Source of the DNA: Dillenia suffruticosa
Taxonomy: Eukaryota; Streptophyta; Magnoliopsida; Dilleniales; Dilleniaceae
Assembly: GCA_033439265.1 (NCBI GenBank)
Contig: JAVTVX010000011.1
Location: 11,036,590 to 11,100,589, forward strand
Reading direction: 5' to 3'
Length of the DNA: 64,000 nt
Part shown: piece by piece, positions 1 through 11,051 of the stretch
Layout of the letters: every line of letters starts with the position of its first letter
Numbering within the stretch: the stretch's first letter is position 1
The notes under the pieces: model-generated
Told to the model about the DNA's origin: nothing
Seen by the model: only the letters and a program-made list of their open reading frames with translations
Databases searched by the model: none
Position numbers and translations under genes: made by a program

Positions 1-209
1 CATGAATCCAAGTTTCAACTAGCCTTCAACTAGAGAAGAAATTAAAATGAAGACATATAAAAAGAAAAACTCACAAATTAAATTAAGAATGAAAAGAATA
101 TGTTGGGCTACATGGACAATGGCTGCCAGCTGTACTGTAGACGTGAATAGTGCTGCCCCCAAGGGGCTGCCTGGCTGCCTCCTCCAAGGTTCTCTTCCAA
201 GGTATGGAA

Positions 210-231
210 TACTCCTATATATATAGGAGTA
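210..231. promoter_or_regulatory. Palindromic TATA element in the LTR
   Basis: A perfect 22-base palindrome whose centre is TATATATA and whose arms are TACTCC/GGAGTA. It recurs unchanged at 5761-5782 in the other LTR. Its place in the LTR fits the core promoter TATA box of the retrotransposon. Promoter function is inferred from position and motif. Confidence 0.5.
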
Positions 232-512
232 GAAAACCCTAAAGAAAATAGAATTTTTCCTATTTGTAAAAAGTAAATATTTCTAACCCTAATAACTACT
301 AAATAAAAAGAAAGTAAAAAGTAAAAGGTAAAATTCCTAAAACATAATATCTAACAAATTTACATCTTTAAAAATTTCTTTTCCTAAATATTAGGAATTG
401 AATAAAATTCTTCAATATCTTCAATATTCCAACTTCCTCTTGAATGTGTAACTAGGAAAGGAAGTTTTTACTGCAGTAAATCTTCAAAACCTCTTGCTTG
501 CCTCTTGAAATC

Positions 513-526
513 CACGTGCCCACGTG
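513..526. promoter_or_regulatory. Paired G-boxes (CACGTG) in the LTR U3
   Basis: Two CACGTG hexamers, 513-518 and 521-526, repeated in the right LTR at 6064-6077. On the element's strand they lie about 280 bases upstream of the TATA palindrome, within U3. G-boxes bind plant bZIP and bHLH factors; a role here is inference. Confidence 0.35.
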
Positions 527-716
527 CTAATGAAAGAGCATTGCTGTCCAATTTTCCATACTTTACAAAATTGCTCCAATTTAGCTCATTTTTCTTCATT
601 TTCCAAAATAAGTCTCCTCCTAAATCAAATGTCACAAAACATAAATATTAGTGTAATATTTATTCAAAAATAATATAAAATCAATCGCAAATATTACACT
701 TATTTAAGCCCTATCA

Positions 717-730
717 AATTCCCCCACACC
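717..730 (-). other. Polypurine tract next to the 3' LTR
   Basis: On the minus strand the sequence reads GGTGTGGGGGAATT and runs straight into the LTR start TGATAGGG. This is the plus-strand DNA priming site of the retrotransposon. A near-identical tract precedes the LTR at 62759 in the second Athila-lineage element. Confidence 0.8.
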
Positions 731-2132
731 TAAATGATGCTTGTCCTCAAGTATCTCTAACTAAAATCAAATTAAAACTATCCAACCTAATTTTTTTTTT
801 CTTCCAAGCGTCCAAGTTAACAATTACTATAAAAGTCAAACCAAAAACACAATCGAAACAACAAGTATTTCACAGCATTCTGCACTAAAACAACCTCCAC
901 ATGTCTCAACAGTCACTTATGAAATCAAAACAGCAAGATTCGACAATCCTCTCCAAGGGATCACTCTAATGCACTCGAAAGGGTGAAGAATATTTCAACA
1001 ACACTCAAATCAACACATTGGAATTGACATTACCATATGCTTGCAAATATATCAAATCTCCACCACTTAAAATTAGAATTTCATGTATCAATCAAAAGGT
1101 CTTTTATTTGGTTGTAATGGGGTTTGGGTAAAAGGTAGGATAAGGGGATATTTATGGGTTAAAAACGTACCAAAAGAAATATATAATTAACTACATAATT
1201 CTCATAACATCGATTGATTTTTGCCTCAAGCAATCAATAAACAAAATTTGACTTCTTGCTCTTCAAATATATAGCCAACAACAAACAATATATAAGATGT
1301 CAAATAATTTCTCAATTTTTCATAATTGAAGTATAAATAAATTTTCAATCAAAATACAATACTTCTCTTTCTCATCCACTTTTTTTTTCTTTTCTTTTCT
1401 TTTTCTTTTTTTCAGCATTTTCTTTTTTTTTTCTTGCTTTTTTTTTTCGAACATATATCATTTTCATGAAAATGTCAACATCAAAATTCCAATCATCATC
1501 TTCGTATTGAGGCGAATATAAAACCAAAATCATGCAATTAAATATATATACCTTTGGTACTAGGGTTTGAAACGAAGGCTAAAATCAAAGGCTAGGTGTT
1601 GTATTGAGTGGGTTTTAAAGAAGAAAAAAGGTAAAGGCTCAAATTGGGTAACTAAGGGTTTATGAAATCAGGGTATGGATTTTAAGAAAGCCAAAAATGG
1701 GGTAAAACCTAAGTGCCTTTATCATTTCAATGCATAAAATCCTATATGTGGTCTCGAAATGTATAACAATGCAAGTTCTAGAATGTGCAATCCAAGTGTG
1801 ATAATCACTCATCAAGAAAAATAATCTCGAGCACAAAGAATGAATTTGCTCGTTTATGGCTCAAAACCTCACTTTTTAAGTAGGGTTTGTGTCAAATCTT
1901 ATATGTTCATCATTCAAAGAAAACTATTAAAGATATGAGAAGCCATTTCAAGCACAAAAGCCATTGATACAAGCCATTTTTCATATATCTCTAGCCAACC
2001 AAATAGCATACATCAACAAAGAAAGCTCGGAATTTTTTTTTTTTATTTTTGAAGAAACAAAATTTAAACTAATAAAATAAAAAAAAAAACAAATATAATG
2101 TCAAAACCAAAACAAAGAGAAAAACACCTAAC
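731..2132 (-). other. Athila 3' noncoding region between two purine tracts
   Basis: No coding frame. It is AT-rich with several T/C-rich runs (about 1380-1450). Read on the minus strand it resembles 61330-62745 of the second element: for example a segment around 1735-1800 (minus) matches the segment around 61660-61740 (plus). The shared noncoding block of about 1.4 kb suggests both elements belong to one lineage. Confidence 0.6.
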
Positions 2133-2145
2133 ATCCCCCCACACC
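2133..2145 (-). other. Second, internal polypurine tract
   Basis: On the minus strand the sequence reads GGTGTGGGGGGAT, almost the same as the tract at 717-730, and both are preceded by a similar stretch (TTTAGGTGTGG). It lies 1.4 kb upstream of the LTR-proximal tract on the element's strand. It could prime a second plus-strand start, or be a duplicated relic. Confidence 0.55.
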
Positions 2146-2486
2146 TAAATCATACATTGTCATCAATGTATGCTCAAGTTAAGAGAGATAAAAAATAAAA
2201 AAAATAAAAAAAAATATATAAATAAATCAAATAAAATAAAAAAATAAAGAACAAATAACAAATAACGAAAAAATAAAAAAGAAAGGTGAGAACAATACTC
2301 CCCTAGGGTAGAGTGGAGAATGGAGGAACAATTCCAACGAACTCGAGAAAAGAGCTATGACGTGGGCACACCGTAATTATCAAGCATTTCGGTCTATTAT
2401 TGAGGTTTCAAGGTAGAGAGAGAAACCCTAAAAAAAATAAAATGCAAGTGTTAAAATAGAAGTGAAATTCGCCCCTATCTCTCTCT

Positions 2487-2518
<32 letters not shown>

Positions 2519-2533
2519 CAGAAGTGGGTTGAT

Positions 2534-2703
2534 TTTAGGGCGTGGGTATGCCCTAAATGAAGTGAGATTCTGTCTATCTAATGGTCGAAGGGCCAGACGT
2601 GGACAGATCGTAGAGCGTGGTCACGCCCTATCGTGGGAGTACGTCTGCCAGTGGGAGTGATATGGGCAGATGTGGGTTGGAGTTAGGGCGTGGGCACGCC
2701 CTA
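2534..2703. repeat. Three spaced GC palindromes
   Basis: Imperfect or perfect palindromes built on AGGGCGTG/CACGCCCT occur at 2534-2556, 2611-2630 and 2684-2703, spaced about 75 bases apart. The last has perfect 9-base arms around GG. They sit beside (CT)n and poly-T runs (2481-2518, 2719-2740) in the noncoding part of the Athila element. Confidence 0.6.
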
Positions 2704-2899
2704 TACTACGACCGCTTCTGAATTTTTTTTTTTTTTTTTTAAACCTAAATCAAGGATCAAGACTAAATCAAATAAACATAAATGAGAATAAATAAACAAA
2801 AATAAAAATAAAAATAAAAATTAACATAAATAAAGTATTGGGTTGCCTCCCAATAAGCGCCTTTGTTTCATGTCTTTGGCTCGACATGATCTTCTCTTT

Positions 2900-4752
2900 T
2901 CAACCTCGCTCAAACATCGGTCCGGTCCATTTTGACTTTAACTTGCCTGGAATGAATTTCAATCTTAAATTGATATGAAGGACTTTATGGCCTACCATAA
3001 ATCGTTTCCGATGTGGGAGTTTGTCTTGAAAAAATTTATCCCATTGTGTAAAATTATTTGTAAAATTCTTTTCAAACACAAAATTCAATTTATTTTGCAC
3101 AAAAGAGTCATGAACAGTGAAGTCCATCTCCTTCTCATCATCTTGTTCATTGGAATATGTCAACCTACCAGGAAAAGGAGAAGAGATAGTTAGTTTCAAA
3201 TTTGAGTTGTTCAGTTCCTCACTTACCTTCGTGGCCGATTCATTTAATATTGATACTTTGGTTTGTTCGGCCTCTTTATCTCCTTCAGTTGTCGATGAGT
3301 TGTTCTGCAGTTTCCCTTCATTCTTGACCACCATAACACTCATGCTTTCTCTTAGGTCGATCTCTACTTGAGAGGTTAACTTCCCATTATTTTTCTCCAT
3401 TCGATTCACGGTCGTTGCTAATTGCGACATCTGATTCTCCAAGTTTTTTATGCTAGTTCTTGTCTCTAGTTGAAATCGTTGGCTTTCCTGTTGAAGCAAT
3501 TGAGTGCTGTTAGCCAAACTTTTAACAATTTCTTCTAAAGACATACCTTGATTTGAAGATGGTTGTTGTGGCTGAATTTGTGATCGAGGTTGTTGTTGAA
3601 ACCCTTGTTGTCGATTCCCATAACTAAAATTCGGATGATCCCTCCATCCAGGGTTATAAGTGTTTGAATAAGGATCATATTTCCGTTGAGGTTGTCCTGA
3701 AAATCCCCCCGCTGCATTGAGTTGTTCATTCGAATCTTCTTGAAGGGAAGGACACAAATCCGTAGGATGACCAAAATCAGAACAAACTCCACATGTCTTA
3801 ACCTGTTGTGTTTTTCCTACAATAAAATTACGCACAAGAGAAGTTAGTTCTCTTAATTCCTGACCAATGGAAAGATCACTTACCTCGTTGACCCTTTTTG
3901 GAATTTCTTGCCTTATTCCAAATTGTTGAGCATTGGCTGTCATGTTCGAGATTAAGTTTTTCGCTTCATCGGGTGTCTTGTTCACCAATGCTCCTCCACT
4001 TGCAGCATCTATCATGTTTCGTTCCATTGGGGATAGACCTTCATAGAAATTTTGGATTAACAACTGTTCTGGGATCTGATGTTGAGGACAGCTAGCACAT
4101 AGTTGTTTGAATCTTTCCCAATATTCATATAAGGTTTCCCCGTTGAACTGCCTTATTCCACAAATTTCCTTTCTAATGTGGCTGCACGGAAAGCTGGAAA
4201 AAATTTTTCTAAAAACATCCTTTCCAAGTCAGGCAAAGTAGTAATAGAACCAGAAGATAAATAAAAGAGCCAATCCTTACCCTTATCTACCAATGAAAAA
4301 GGAAAAACAACAAGTTTAAGTTGTTCTTCGGTTACCCCCTGTGGTCTCATGGTAAAACAAACAATGTGAAACTCTTTAAGGTGTTTGTGAGGATCCTCCC
4401 CTGCAAGACCATGAAATTTAGGCAATAAATGAATCAGTCCAGATTTTAATTCAAATGGAGTTGTAATATTGGAAAAATTAATGCACAGAGGTTGTTGATT
4501 AAATTCTGGGGTGGCCAACTACCTTAAAGTTCGTTGGGCCGCCATATTTGTTTCTTTGACTTCCTTTTCCTCAACGTCAACGTCTGAGTCTATGAGCTGG
4601 TCGGCCAGATTGTTTCCAAGTGATGAACTTGCTGCCTTCTTTGTTTCTTGAGTCTTCTTTTTCAATTTTCGGGCTGTTTTCTCGATCTCTGGGTCAAAGA
4701 CTAGTTCACCTGTACGAGAAGAACGAGGCATAAACCAGATACAAGGAAACAA
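2900..4752 (-). pseudogene. Athila gag fused to integrase C-terminus, disrupted
   Basis: Gag packages element RNA into virus-like particles. Frame 4752-4153 contains the Athila-type gag core (motif LLPKFHGLAGEDPHKHLKEF) and is broken once by an in-frame TAG at 4519-4521. Loss of one base near 4178 shifts the frame. The second frame (to 2900) carries the rest of gag, including a CCHC zinc knuckle with Cys/Cys/His/Cys spacing 2-4-4 at about 3752-3793, then a Gln-rich stretch. At about 3025 the protein changes abruptly to an integrase C-terminal motif (GKLKSKWTGP). Everything that normally lies between, from protease to the integrase core, is missing. I read this as one internal deletion. A working product is unlikely. 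Confidence 0.85.
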
Positions 4753-4785
4753 AAATTAAAAGAAATAAATCTTTTGACACCTTTC

Positions 4786-4803
4786 TCCCCGGCAACGGCG
4801 CCA
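4786..4803 (-). other. Primer binding site, tRNA-Asp type
   Basis: On the minus strand the 18 bases TGGCGCCGTTGCCGGGGA are complementary to the 3' end of plant tRNA-Asp(GTC) including CCA. The site lies five bases from the LTR end, as expected for minus-strand DNA priming. Confidence 0.88.
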
Positions 4804-4808
4804 AAATT

Positions 4809-6267
4809 TGGTGTGTCGTTGAACAACTAAAAATAAATTACCTACTTTGACAAGACGAGTCTAGGGCAAGTAGGGTCGAATCCACAGGAAAAAGAAGGTT
4901 TATTTCCTTTAAGGTAATGAGAATAAAATTTGGGGGGTTTTAAATCGACTAAATTAACTACTAAATAAACAAAAAATTAAAATCGAAACGACAATTAAAA
5001 TCGGGCAAAATTCAATGGATAAGAATCAAGATAAATTGACCTAGTTGAGGGGTTCGTTTCCACTTTGATTCAATCGATTGATCATTGATTCAGGGATAAT
5101 TCAACAATGCATAAATAAATTGGTTATAGTCGCCGACAATCGCCCAACGACCAATCTCTCCTTATTTCGTCGATAATTAAGAGAAACTCATTAATTATTT
5201 CCCTAATCGAGAGTCAACCCTAGAGAAACTCTTAGGATTGAAGGTCTCAACAGCATTAAGATTTAGAGAGACCCAATTCTAATTAACAAACACACATCGG
5301 GTTCATTTAAATTAGATCATTTAATCTCATGACACGAATGTCATTCCCATGACACGAATGCCAATTACCACTTTATTAAAACCAACAAACAATTACAGAT
5401 TTATCGTTTTAATTAGTTGTAGATTATTCTAAATCTATTAAATATTGGCCACTATTCAATAAACCCTAGAAAATCATGATCCATGAAGTATAGGAATTAA
5501 ATAAATACCTATGATTGTTGAAAGAATAAGCACATTTAGATCTCACAATTTCATGAATCCAAGTTTCAACTAGCCTTCAACTAGAGAAGAGATTAAAATG
5601 AAGACATATAAAAAGAAAAACTCACAAATTAAATTAAGAATGAAAAGAATATGTTGGGCTACATGGACAATGGCTGCCGGCTGTACTGTAGACGTGAATA
5701 GTGCTGCCCCCAAGGGGCTGCCTGGCTGCCTCCTCCAAGATTCTCTTCCAAGGTATGGAATACTCCTATATATATAGGAGTAGAAAACCCTAAAGAAAAT
5801 AGAATTTTTCCTATTTGTAAAAAGTAAATATTTCTAACCCTAATAACTAATAAATAAAAAGAAAGTAAAAAGTAAAAAATAAAATTCCTAAAATATAATA
5901 TCTAACAAATTTACATTTTTAAAAATTTCTTTTCCTAAATATTAGGAATGGAATAAAATTCTTCAATATCTTCAATATTCCAACTTCCTCTTGAATGTGT
6001 AACTAGGAAAGGAAGTTTTTACTGCAGTAAATCTTCAAAACCTCTTGCTTGCCTCTTGAAATCCACGTGCCCACGTGCTAATGAAAGAGCATTGCTGTCC
6101 AATTTTCCATACTTTACAAAATTGCTCCAATTTAGCTCATTTTTCTTCATTTTCCAAAATAAGTCTCCTCCTAAATCAAATGTCACAAAACATAAATATT
6201 AGTGTAATATTTATTTAAAAATAATATAAAATCAATCGCAAATATTACACTTATTTAAGCCCTATCA
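4809..6267 (-). repeat. 5' LTR of the Athila element
   Basis: Complete LTR of about 1459 bases with TG/CA ends on the element's strand (start TGATAGGG at 6267, end CACACCA at 4809). The portion 5552-6267 is the match to the left LTR. It carries the same palindromic TATA element (5761-5782) and paired G-boxes (6064-6077). Confidence 0.88.
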
Positions 6268-7095
6268 ATATTACACCAAGGATACAAATTAAGCAAAATG
6301 GTATTCAAAATTACAATTTTCATCTTCATTTTATATTTTAGAGCTGATTAAGGCATGTCTGTAATAGATTTTTCTCGATTTAGATAAAAAAGAAGATGCA
6401 GACTATTACGAAAAAGAGTTTTATCTTCTTTTTTAGATTTTTAGTGAAGTCAAAGTTTAAAGAAATGGAAGAAAATGGTGCAGATGACAGCTATGAGAAC
6501 CATGATTCCACCAAGCTAGAGATGACTGCAAACTGAGGATCAGAATCAACCATCACCATCTCCCTGGAAATTGTAAAAACAAAATTAATATTTATAATTT
6601 TATCAATATATTAACAAATACTATTATAAATTTTAATAATATTATTAAAAATTTTGTAAAATTTTTACTGCTAAGATTTACAATTTCTGTCTTTTTCTAA
6701 CTTTATCCTTTATGTATAATATTTCATTTCTTATATTATATTTCGTATTTTAATATAAATTTTTAATTGTCCCCATCACAACAAGACTTTTACTATAACA
6801 TCCAAAAGAGATGGTTCTATTAGTCTCTCTCGACCAATTATTTTATCTAAACCACCCCCCAAAAGAAGAAAGGGCTCAAAATTGTTTCCTAGCTACTTTG
6901 TAAGGAGAGTATTGGCCTGATTTCCTATTTCAAATCTAGAAATAGGCTCATAGAAAATTATTATAATAATAATAAAATAGCAAAAGGATTGCTTCCGTCG
7001 TTCCTTTCTCATCATATGGAGTTTTACTTGGTGAATTCTAAGTTTTTATTATCTTTATGGGCTTGATGTGTGATTAGATTATCTACATAAAAAAA
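6268..7095. other. Intergenic, nothing recognised
   Basis: AT-rich DNA right of the Athila LTR. No long frame, RNA gene or repeat structure was seen. Confidence 0.6.
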
Positions 7096-7171
7096 GTGAA
7101 GAAGAAGAAGAAGAAGAAGAAGAAGAAGAAGAAGAAGAAGAAGAAGAAGAAGAAGAAGAAGAAGAAGAAGA
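7096..7171. repeat. (GAA)n microsatellite
   Basis: About 25 uninterrupted GAA/AAG triplets. Confidence 0.95.
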
Positions 7172-8611
7172 TAGAAAAGCAAGGCATCATCTATCAAGTT
7201 CAAGCCTCACAGATCTCTCGGTTCGAGGAAGGGGGGCGGGGGAGGGGCTGAGGTCAACATCTTTTGCATGTGAAACTCTTCATACTCATTAAACGTCACC
7301 CTCGTTGATCGCCTACATCACATGACAACTGCATGTGCCGTGCATGTTCCACTTGAATACTTTGATAGCACCATAGATGCAATAACCCCATCACTTATTC
7401 AATCATTCCTCCATTTCAGTTTCAGTTGATTTTTCTTTTAAAAGAATTTTTATTACTACATATACAAATCAATTCTATCTGCGAACCCTACAAATCCATT
7501 AATGAACAACAAGTTTTTAAGTAGTGCATAATTTTTTTCCTTTGAATTTTACTATTCTACCTTTTGCTTTATTTTTTTCCTTAATAAAAAGGGTTCCTTT
7601 TTCCATTTTTGTTTTGCAAAAATATATTTATAATGAAAGAAGCATAGTATAAATTTGATTCTATTATCAACCCCTCCACAAAATTAACCTATTTTGTTAT
7701 CTTGTCCCAAAACCTAATTTAGAAGCTTCCCTGTCAGATCCTATGACTATATATATAGACAGATAATGAAGATTACACCTTTTAAAAATAAGGGCTTTTT
7801 CTCTGCCATTTATTCCCATTTTTTACCCCAGCAAATAAGACAACCAAGTTTGCCCTTTCTTTTATTCTCATCTTGATATTCATGAACCCTTTCCCCCCCA
7901 CAAAAGAAAAAAGATAGTAGAGTCAATGTCAACCATGTTGGGGATGGCACAGTCAATGTGAAAATTCTAGCATTATGTCGCTGGTAGGCAATTGAGGTAG
8001 GGTCTGTAGATTGTACTTAAAACAACCGTTCAAACCAAATTATTAATTCTTCCCGCAAAGAATTAAGGTATGAAGAAATTATATTTTAATGTTGTCGGCA
8101 GCGGCCAACTCACATCACAATCCAGAGTCTACCAAGAAATTGCAAGCACCTGCCTGAGAAAGCACCACCCAATTTGGTACCAATGGGTACTATTATTAGG
8201 TAGAGTTGGACTACTTTGCCCAAAAGAGGGAATGACAATTTTTAGAGAATGGTACCAAGTTGTGCAGAAGGAAAATTATATCGAAAGTTTTTTAATTTAA
8301 AATTTTAATTTTAATTGGATTTTTAAAATTTATTTTACTATTATTAAATTTTAAAATTTTAAAATATATAACAATTGGATGATGGATTATTATATATTAA
8401 CGGTGTGAGAACCTTTGATTTACAAAAACATTTTAAGACTAACGTTTTCTCATTTCTAAAATAGTTTCATTTTTAAAACATTTCAATATATTAAATTAAT
8501 TAATATTTAAATAAAATTTTTATGTTTTATCTTTACACATTTTTTATATTTAATAAATTATTTATTTATTTACTTATAATTATAATTTTTATGTTATTTT
8601 TAAGATTGATA
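7172..8611. other. Intergenic, nothing recognised
   Basis: AT-rich. The only frame over 70 codons (8070-8300) has no recognisable domain and no supporting context. Confidence 0.55.
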
Positions 8612-8897
8612 CACTACAAAATAAAAGTATTATGTCGACGGTAACGTTTACTGTCGATAAATATTGACGACGGTTTTTTAAAACTATACAGACGGTTATG
8701 GTTGAAACTGTTGGAAATAATATAGATTTTCCGACAGTTTTAAAATGGTCGTCGATAAAACAATTTGAACCGTAGTAAAGATAGCATACCGTTTGTATAA
8801 ACAACACTCTATATTTACGGATAGAAGGACGTCTGAATTTACATACCCCTATCCTTACGGCTATAAGTTGTAATCGTAAAATATAGGTTTTGTAGTC
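8612..8897. mobile_element. Small CACTA-like MITE
   Basis: Starts CACTACAAAA and ends TTTTGTAGTC, an inverted repeat with the final base changed. Both ends are flanked by ATA (8609-8611 and 8898-8900), the 3-base target duplication typical of CACTA elements. Inside are several GACGG/CCGTC-type subterminal motifs. There is no transposase, so it would have been moved by an autonomous relative. Confidence 0.62.
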
Positions 8898-8900
8898 ATA

Positions 8901-9240
8901 ATTTTAAAAGATATCTGTATAGACAATGCTATATGTATAGCCGTTATGATGATATAAATTAAATAATGTAATTAGCAATAATATAATATTAGTAGAGATG
9001 TTATATAAGTTAATTAATTATCAATTTAAATTATATTAATAAGTCACAATTTATTTATTATAATTCATTTATTATTTGTATTATCACAAAATATATCATG
9101 AATACAAAATAGAAAAAAAAAATTGACCCAAAGTGAAGAAAAAAAAATGCTAGAGTGAGATGATAATAATAATAATAAAAAAAAATAGAGATGAAGATAC
9201 AAATAATAATAAAAAAAAACCTAAATGCTCATACAAGGTA
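8901..9240. other. AT-rich intergenic
   Basis: No gene. The composition just after the MITE (8910-8950) still resembles it, so the true boundary could be longer. Confidence 0.4.
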
Positions 9241-9243
9241 CTT

Positions 9244-9295
9244 TGGCATGGTGGCATAAGGCTTGGTTTCAGAACCTCTCATAGGGTTCGAAACC
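9244..9295 (+). other. Pol III A/B-box-like pair
   Basis: TGGCATGGTGG (9244-9254) resembles a tRNA A box. GGTTCGAAACC (9285-9295) matches the B box closely, at tRNA-like spacing. No cloverleaf is evident. It may be the head of a decayed tRNA-derived SINE, or chance. Confidence 0.25.
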
Positions 9296-9349
9296 CTTTT
9301 GGCAATTTGCAATTTGCCTGCACGGTGGTACCGCGCTATACCACCGCGT

Positions 9350-10437
9350 GCTAGTGCCTGTACGGGTTGAGCCGGTTGTGCGGTGAGAACATTTGCGGGC
9401 GTTCTTGCCTTGACAGCTCTGTCCGCTGTTGTGCTGCGTAGGCATGTGCCTGTGCTAGTAATACAATAGTAATACTTACTACTACTACTACTTCACGGAG
9501 TAATAACATAAAAAATATATATATAACTTTTTGTTTTTTGTAATATATGATTTTATTTAAAATTATATATTCATAAAAAATATAATAAAATGTATTATGA
9601 CACTATATAATAAAAATTATTAATTTAACATATTTAATGATTGTATATAACAAATTTAGTATCATAATTTTATAATTTTATATATAACAAATTTAGTAAT
9701 ATAATTTAAAATTTTCATATGATTATATTAATAATATAAATGTTTTGTTATTTAAAATAATAAAATTATTATTTTAAATTAAGGTGCTGGTTGAGTTGTA
9801 GGTTGTGTCACGAGGGCATTTGCAGGCATTCTTGCCTAGGTGGCTTTGCCCGCGGTTGTGCCGCGCAGGTATGTGCCTGATCTAGTAATATGGTAGTAAT
9901 ATTTACTGCTAATTCACGAAATTATATAATAATATGTCAAAATTAAATTTTTCTGTTAATTACTCAAAATATAAAAAGAGATATAAAAAAAGAGATAAAT
10001 AGTAAAAAATTCAAAAACTAAAATGTGATAAACGGGGTAAAATGACGGATTTTGAAAAAATTATTTGGCCTTAAATAAATTATATATACTACAAACCAAA
10101 ATTTATTTGACATTAAACCAAATATATATACTGCAAACCTTTCTTCCCTCCACAAACATCATATGTAAATAATATAATAATAATAACATAAAAAATTTAC
10201 GATTTTTGTATTATATGATTTTTTTTAAAATTATATATTCATAAAAAAATATAATAAAATGTATTAAGATACTATATAATACAAATTATTAATTTAATAT
10301 ATTTAATGATTATATATAACAAATTTATTAACATAATATCATAATTTCATATATAACAAATTTAGTAATATAATTTAAAGATTTCATATTATATTAATAA
10401 TATAAATGCTTTGTTATTTAAAATAATAAAATTATCA
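9350..10437. repeat. Tandem duplication, GC-rich head plus AT-rich tail
   Basis: Copy one (about 9350-9772) and copy two (about 9786-10437) each begin with a GC-rich block of about 120 bases containing GTGCCTG and TTCTTGCCT. Each ends with about 270 bases of AT-rich sequence, 9505-9772 matching 10175-10437. Copy two holds extra sequence between the two parts. Substitutions are frequent, so the duplication is old. Confidence 0.7.
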
Positions 10438-11051
10438 ACAATAAATGATAACTGATAATAAATGATAATAAGTGATGTATAACAATTTCATATAACAAGT
10501 GATTTTAAACCAAATGGTAACAATATAACAAATATTAAGACAATAATTGTATAAAATTTATATAATATGGCATAATAACAAATGATAATAATAACAAGTG
10601 ATTTTTAACAAATGGTAACAAGTATTTTATTCTCTATCATGTCCTGTAACAAATGATAACAAGGTAATAAGTGATAAATTAAACAATTAATAAAAGTTTG
10701 GTGGATGAAAATATTTTTATTGGAGTATACTAAATTGCTAACAAAATTAATAGTAATATTAATATATTTAATTCATTTGACAATTAAGATAATATCTCCT
10801 TTTTTTTTTACCAAAAACAAAGTCAATTTAATCAAAAATTATGTTTTTTAATTAGGTTTTGAGGTTTTAAATTGATGATGAAAATTTAAGTGAATTCAAA
10901 TAGTAACAATTACTTTTATTCTCTATCTAACAAGTGATAAAAAGTGATAACAAATGATAAAAAGTGATAACAAATGATCTATAACAAATAATAATTATTC
11001 TCTATCTAGTAACAAGTGATTTATAACAAATAACTAATTAACAAGGTAATA
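10438..11051. repeat. Degenerate TAACAAGTGA/TAACAAATGA array, left part
   Basis: Short direct repeats of the type GATAACAAGTGATAACAAAT, densest at 10440-10680 and 10925-11050, with AT-rich spacers. The array resumes at 13737 beyond an inserted element. Confidence 0.7.

Larger units (their letters stand above)
1..716 (-). repeat. 3' LTR of the Athila element (partial)
   Basis: Matches 5552-6267 base for base apart from about ten substitutions. On the minus strand it begins TGATAGGGCTTAAATAAG, the TG start expected of an LTR. The rest of this LTR lies left of the window. Confidence 0.92.
1..6267 (-). mobile_element. Athila-type Ty3/gypsy element, internally deleted
   Basis: An LTR retrotransposon read on the minus strand. 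The left LTR (1-716, cut by the window edge) and the right LTR (4809-6267) match without gaps over the shared 716 bases, with about ten substitutions, so the insertion is recent. A tRNA-Asp primer site lies just inside the right LTR and a polypurine tract just inside the left one. The interior is only about 4.1 kb. It holds gag, an abrupt join to the integrase C-terminus, and a long 3' noncoding region. Protease, RT, RNase H and the integrase core are absent, so the copy is non-autonomous. Lineage rests on the gag sequence, recalled as Athila-like. The left target duplication is outside the window; the right flank begins atatt at 6268. Confidence 0.88.

Noticed and set aside
9229..9310. A tRNA gene.
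   Set aside because: Box-like motifs are present but the arms do not form a cloverleaf and no terminal stem was found.
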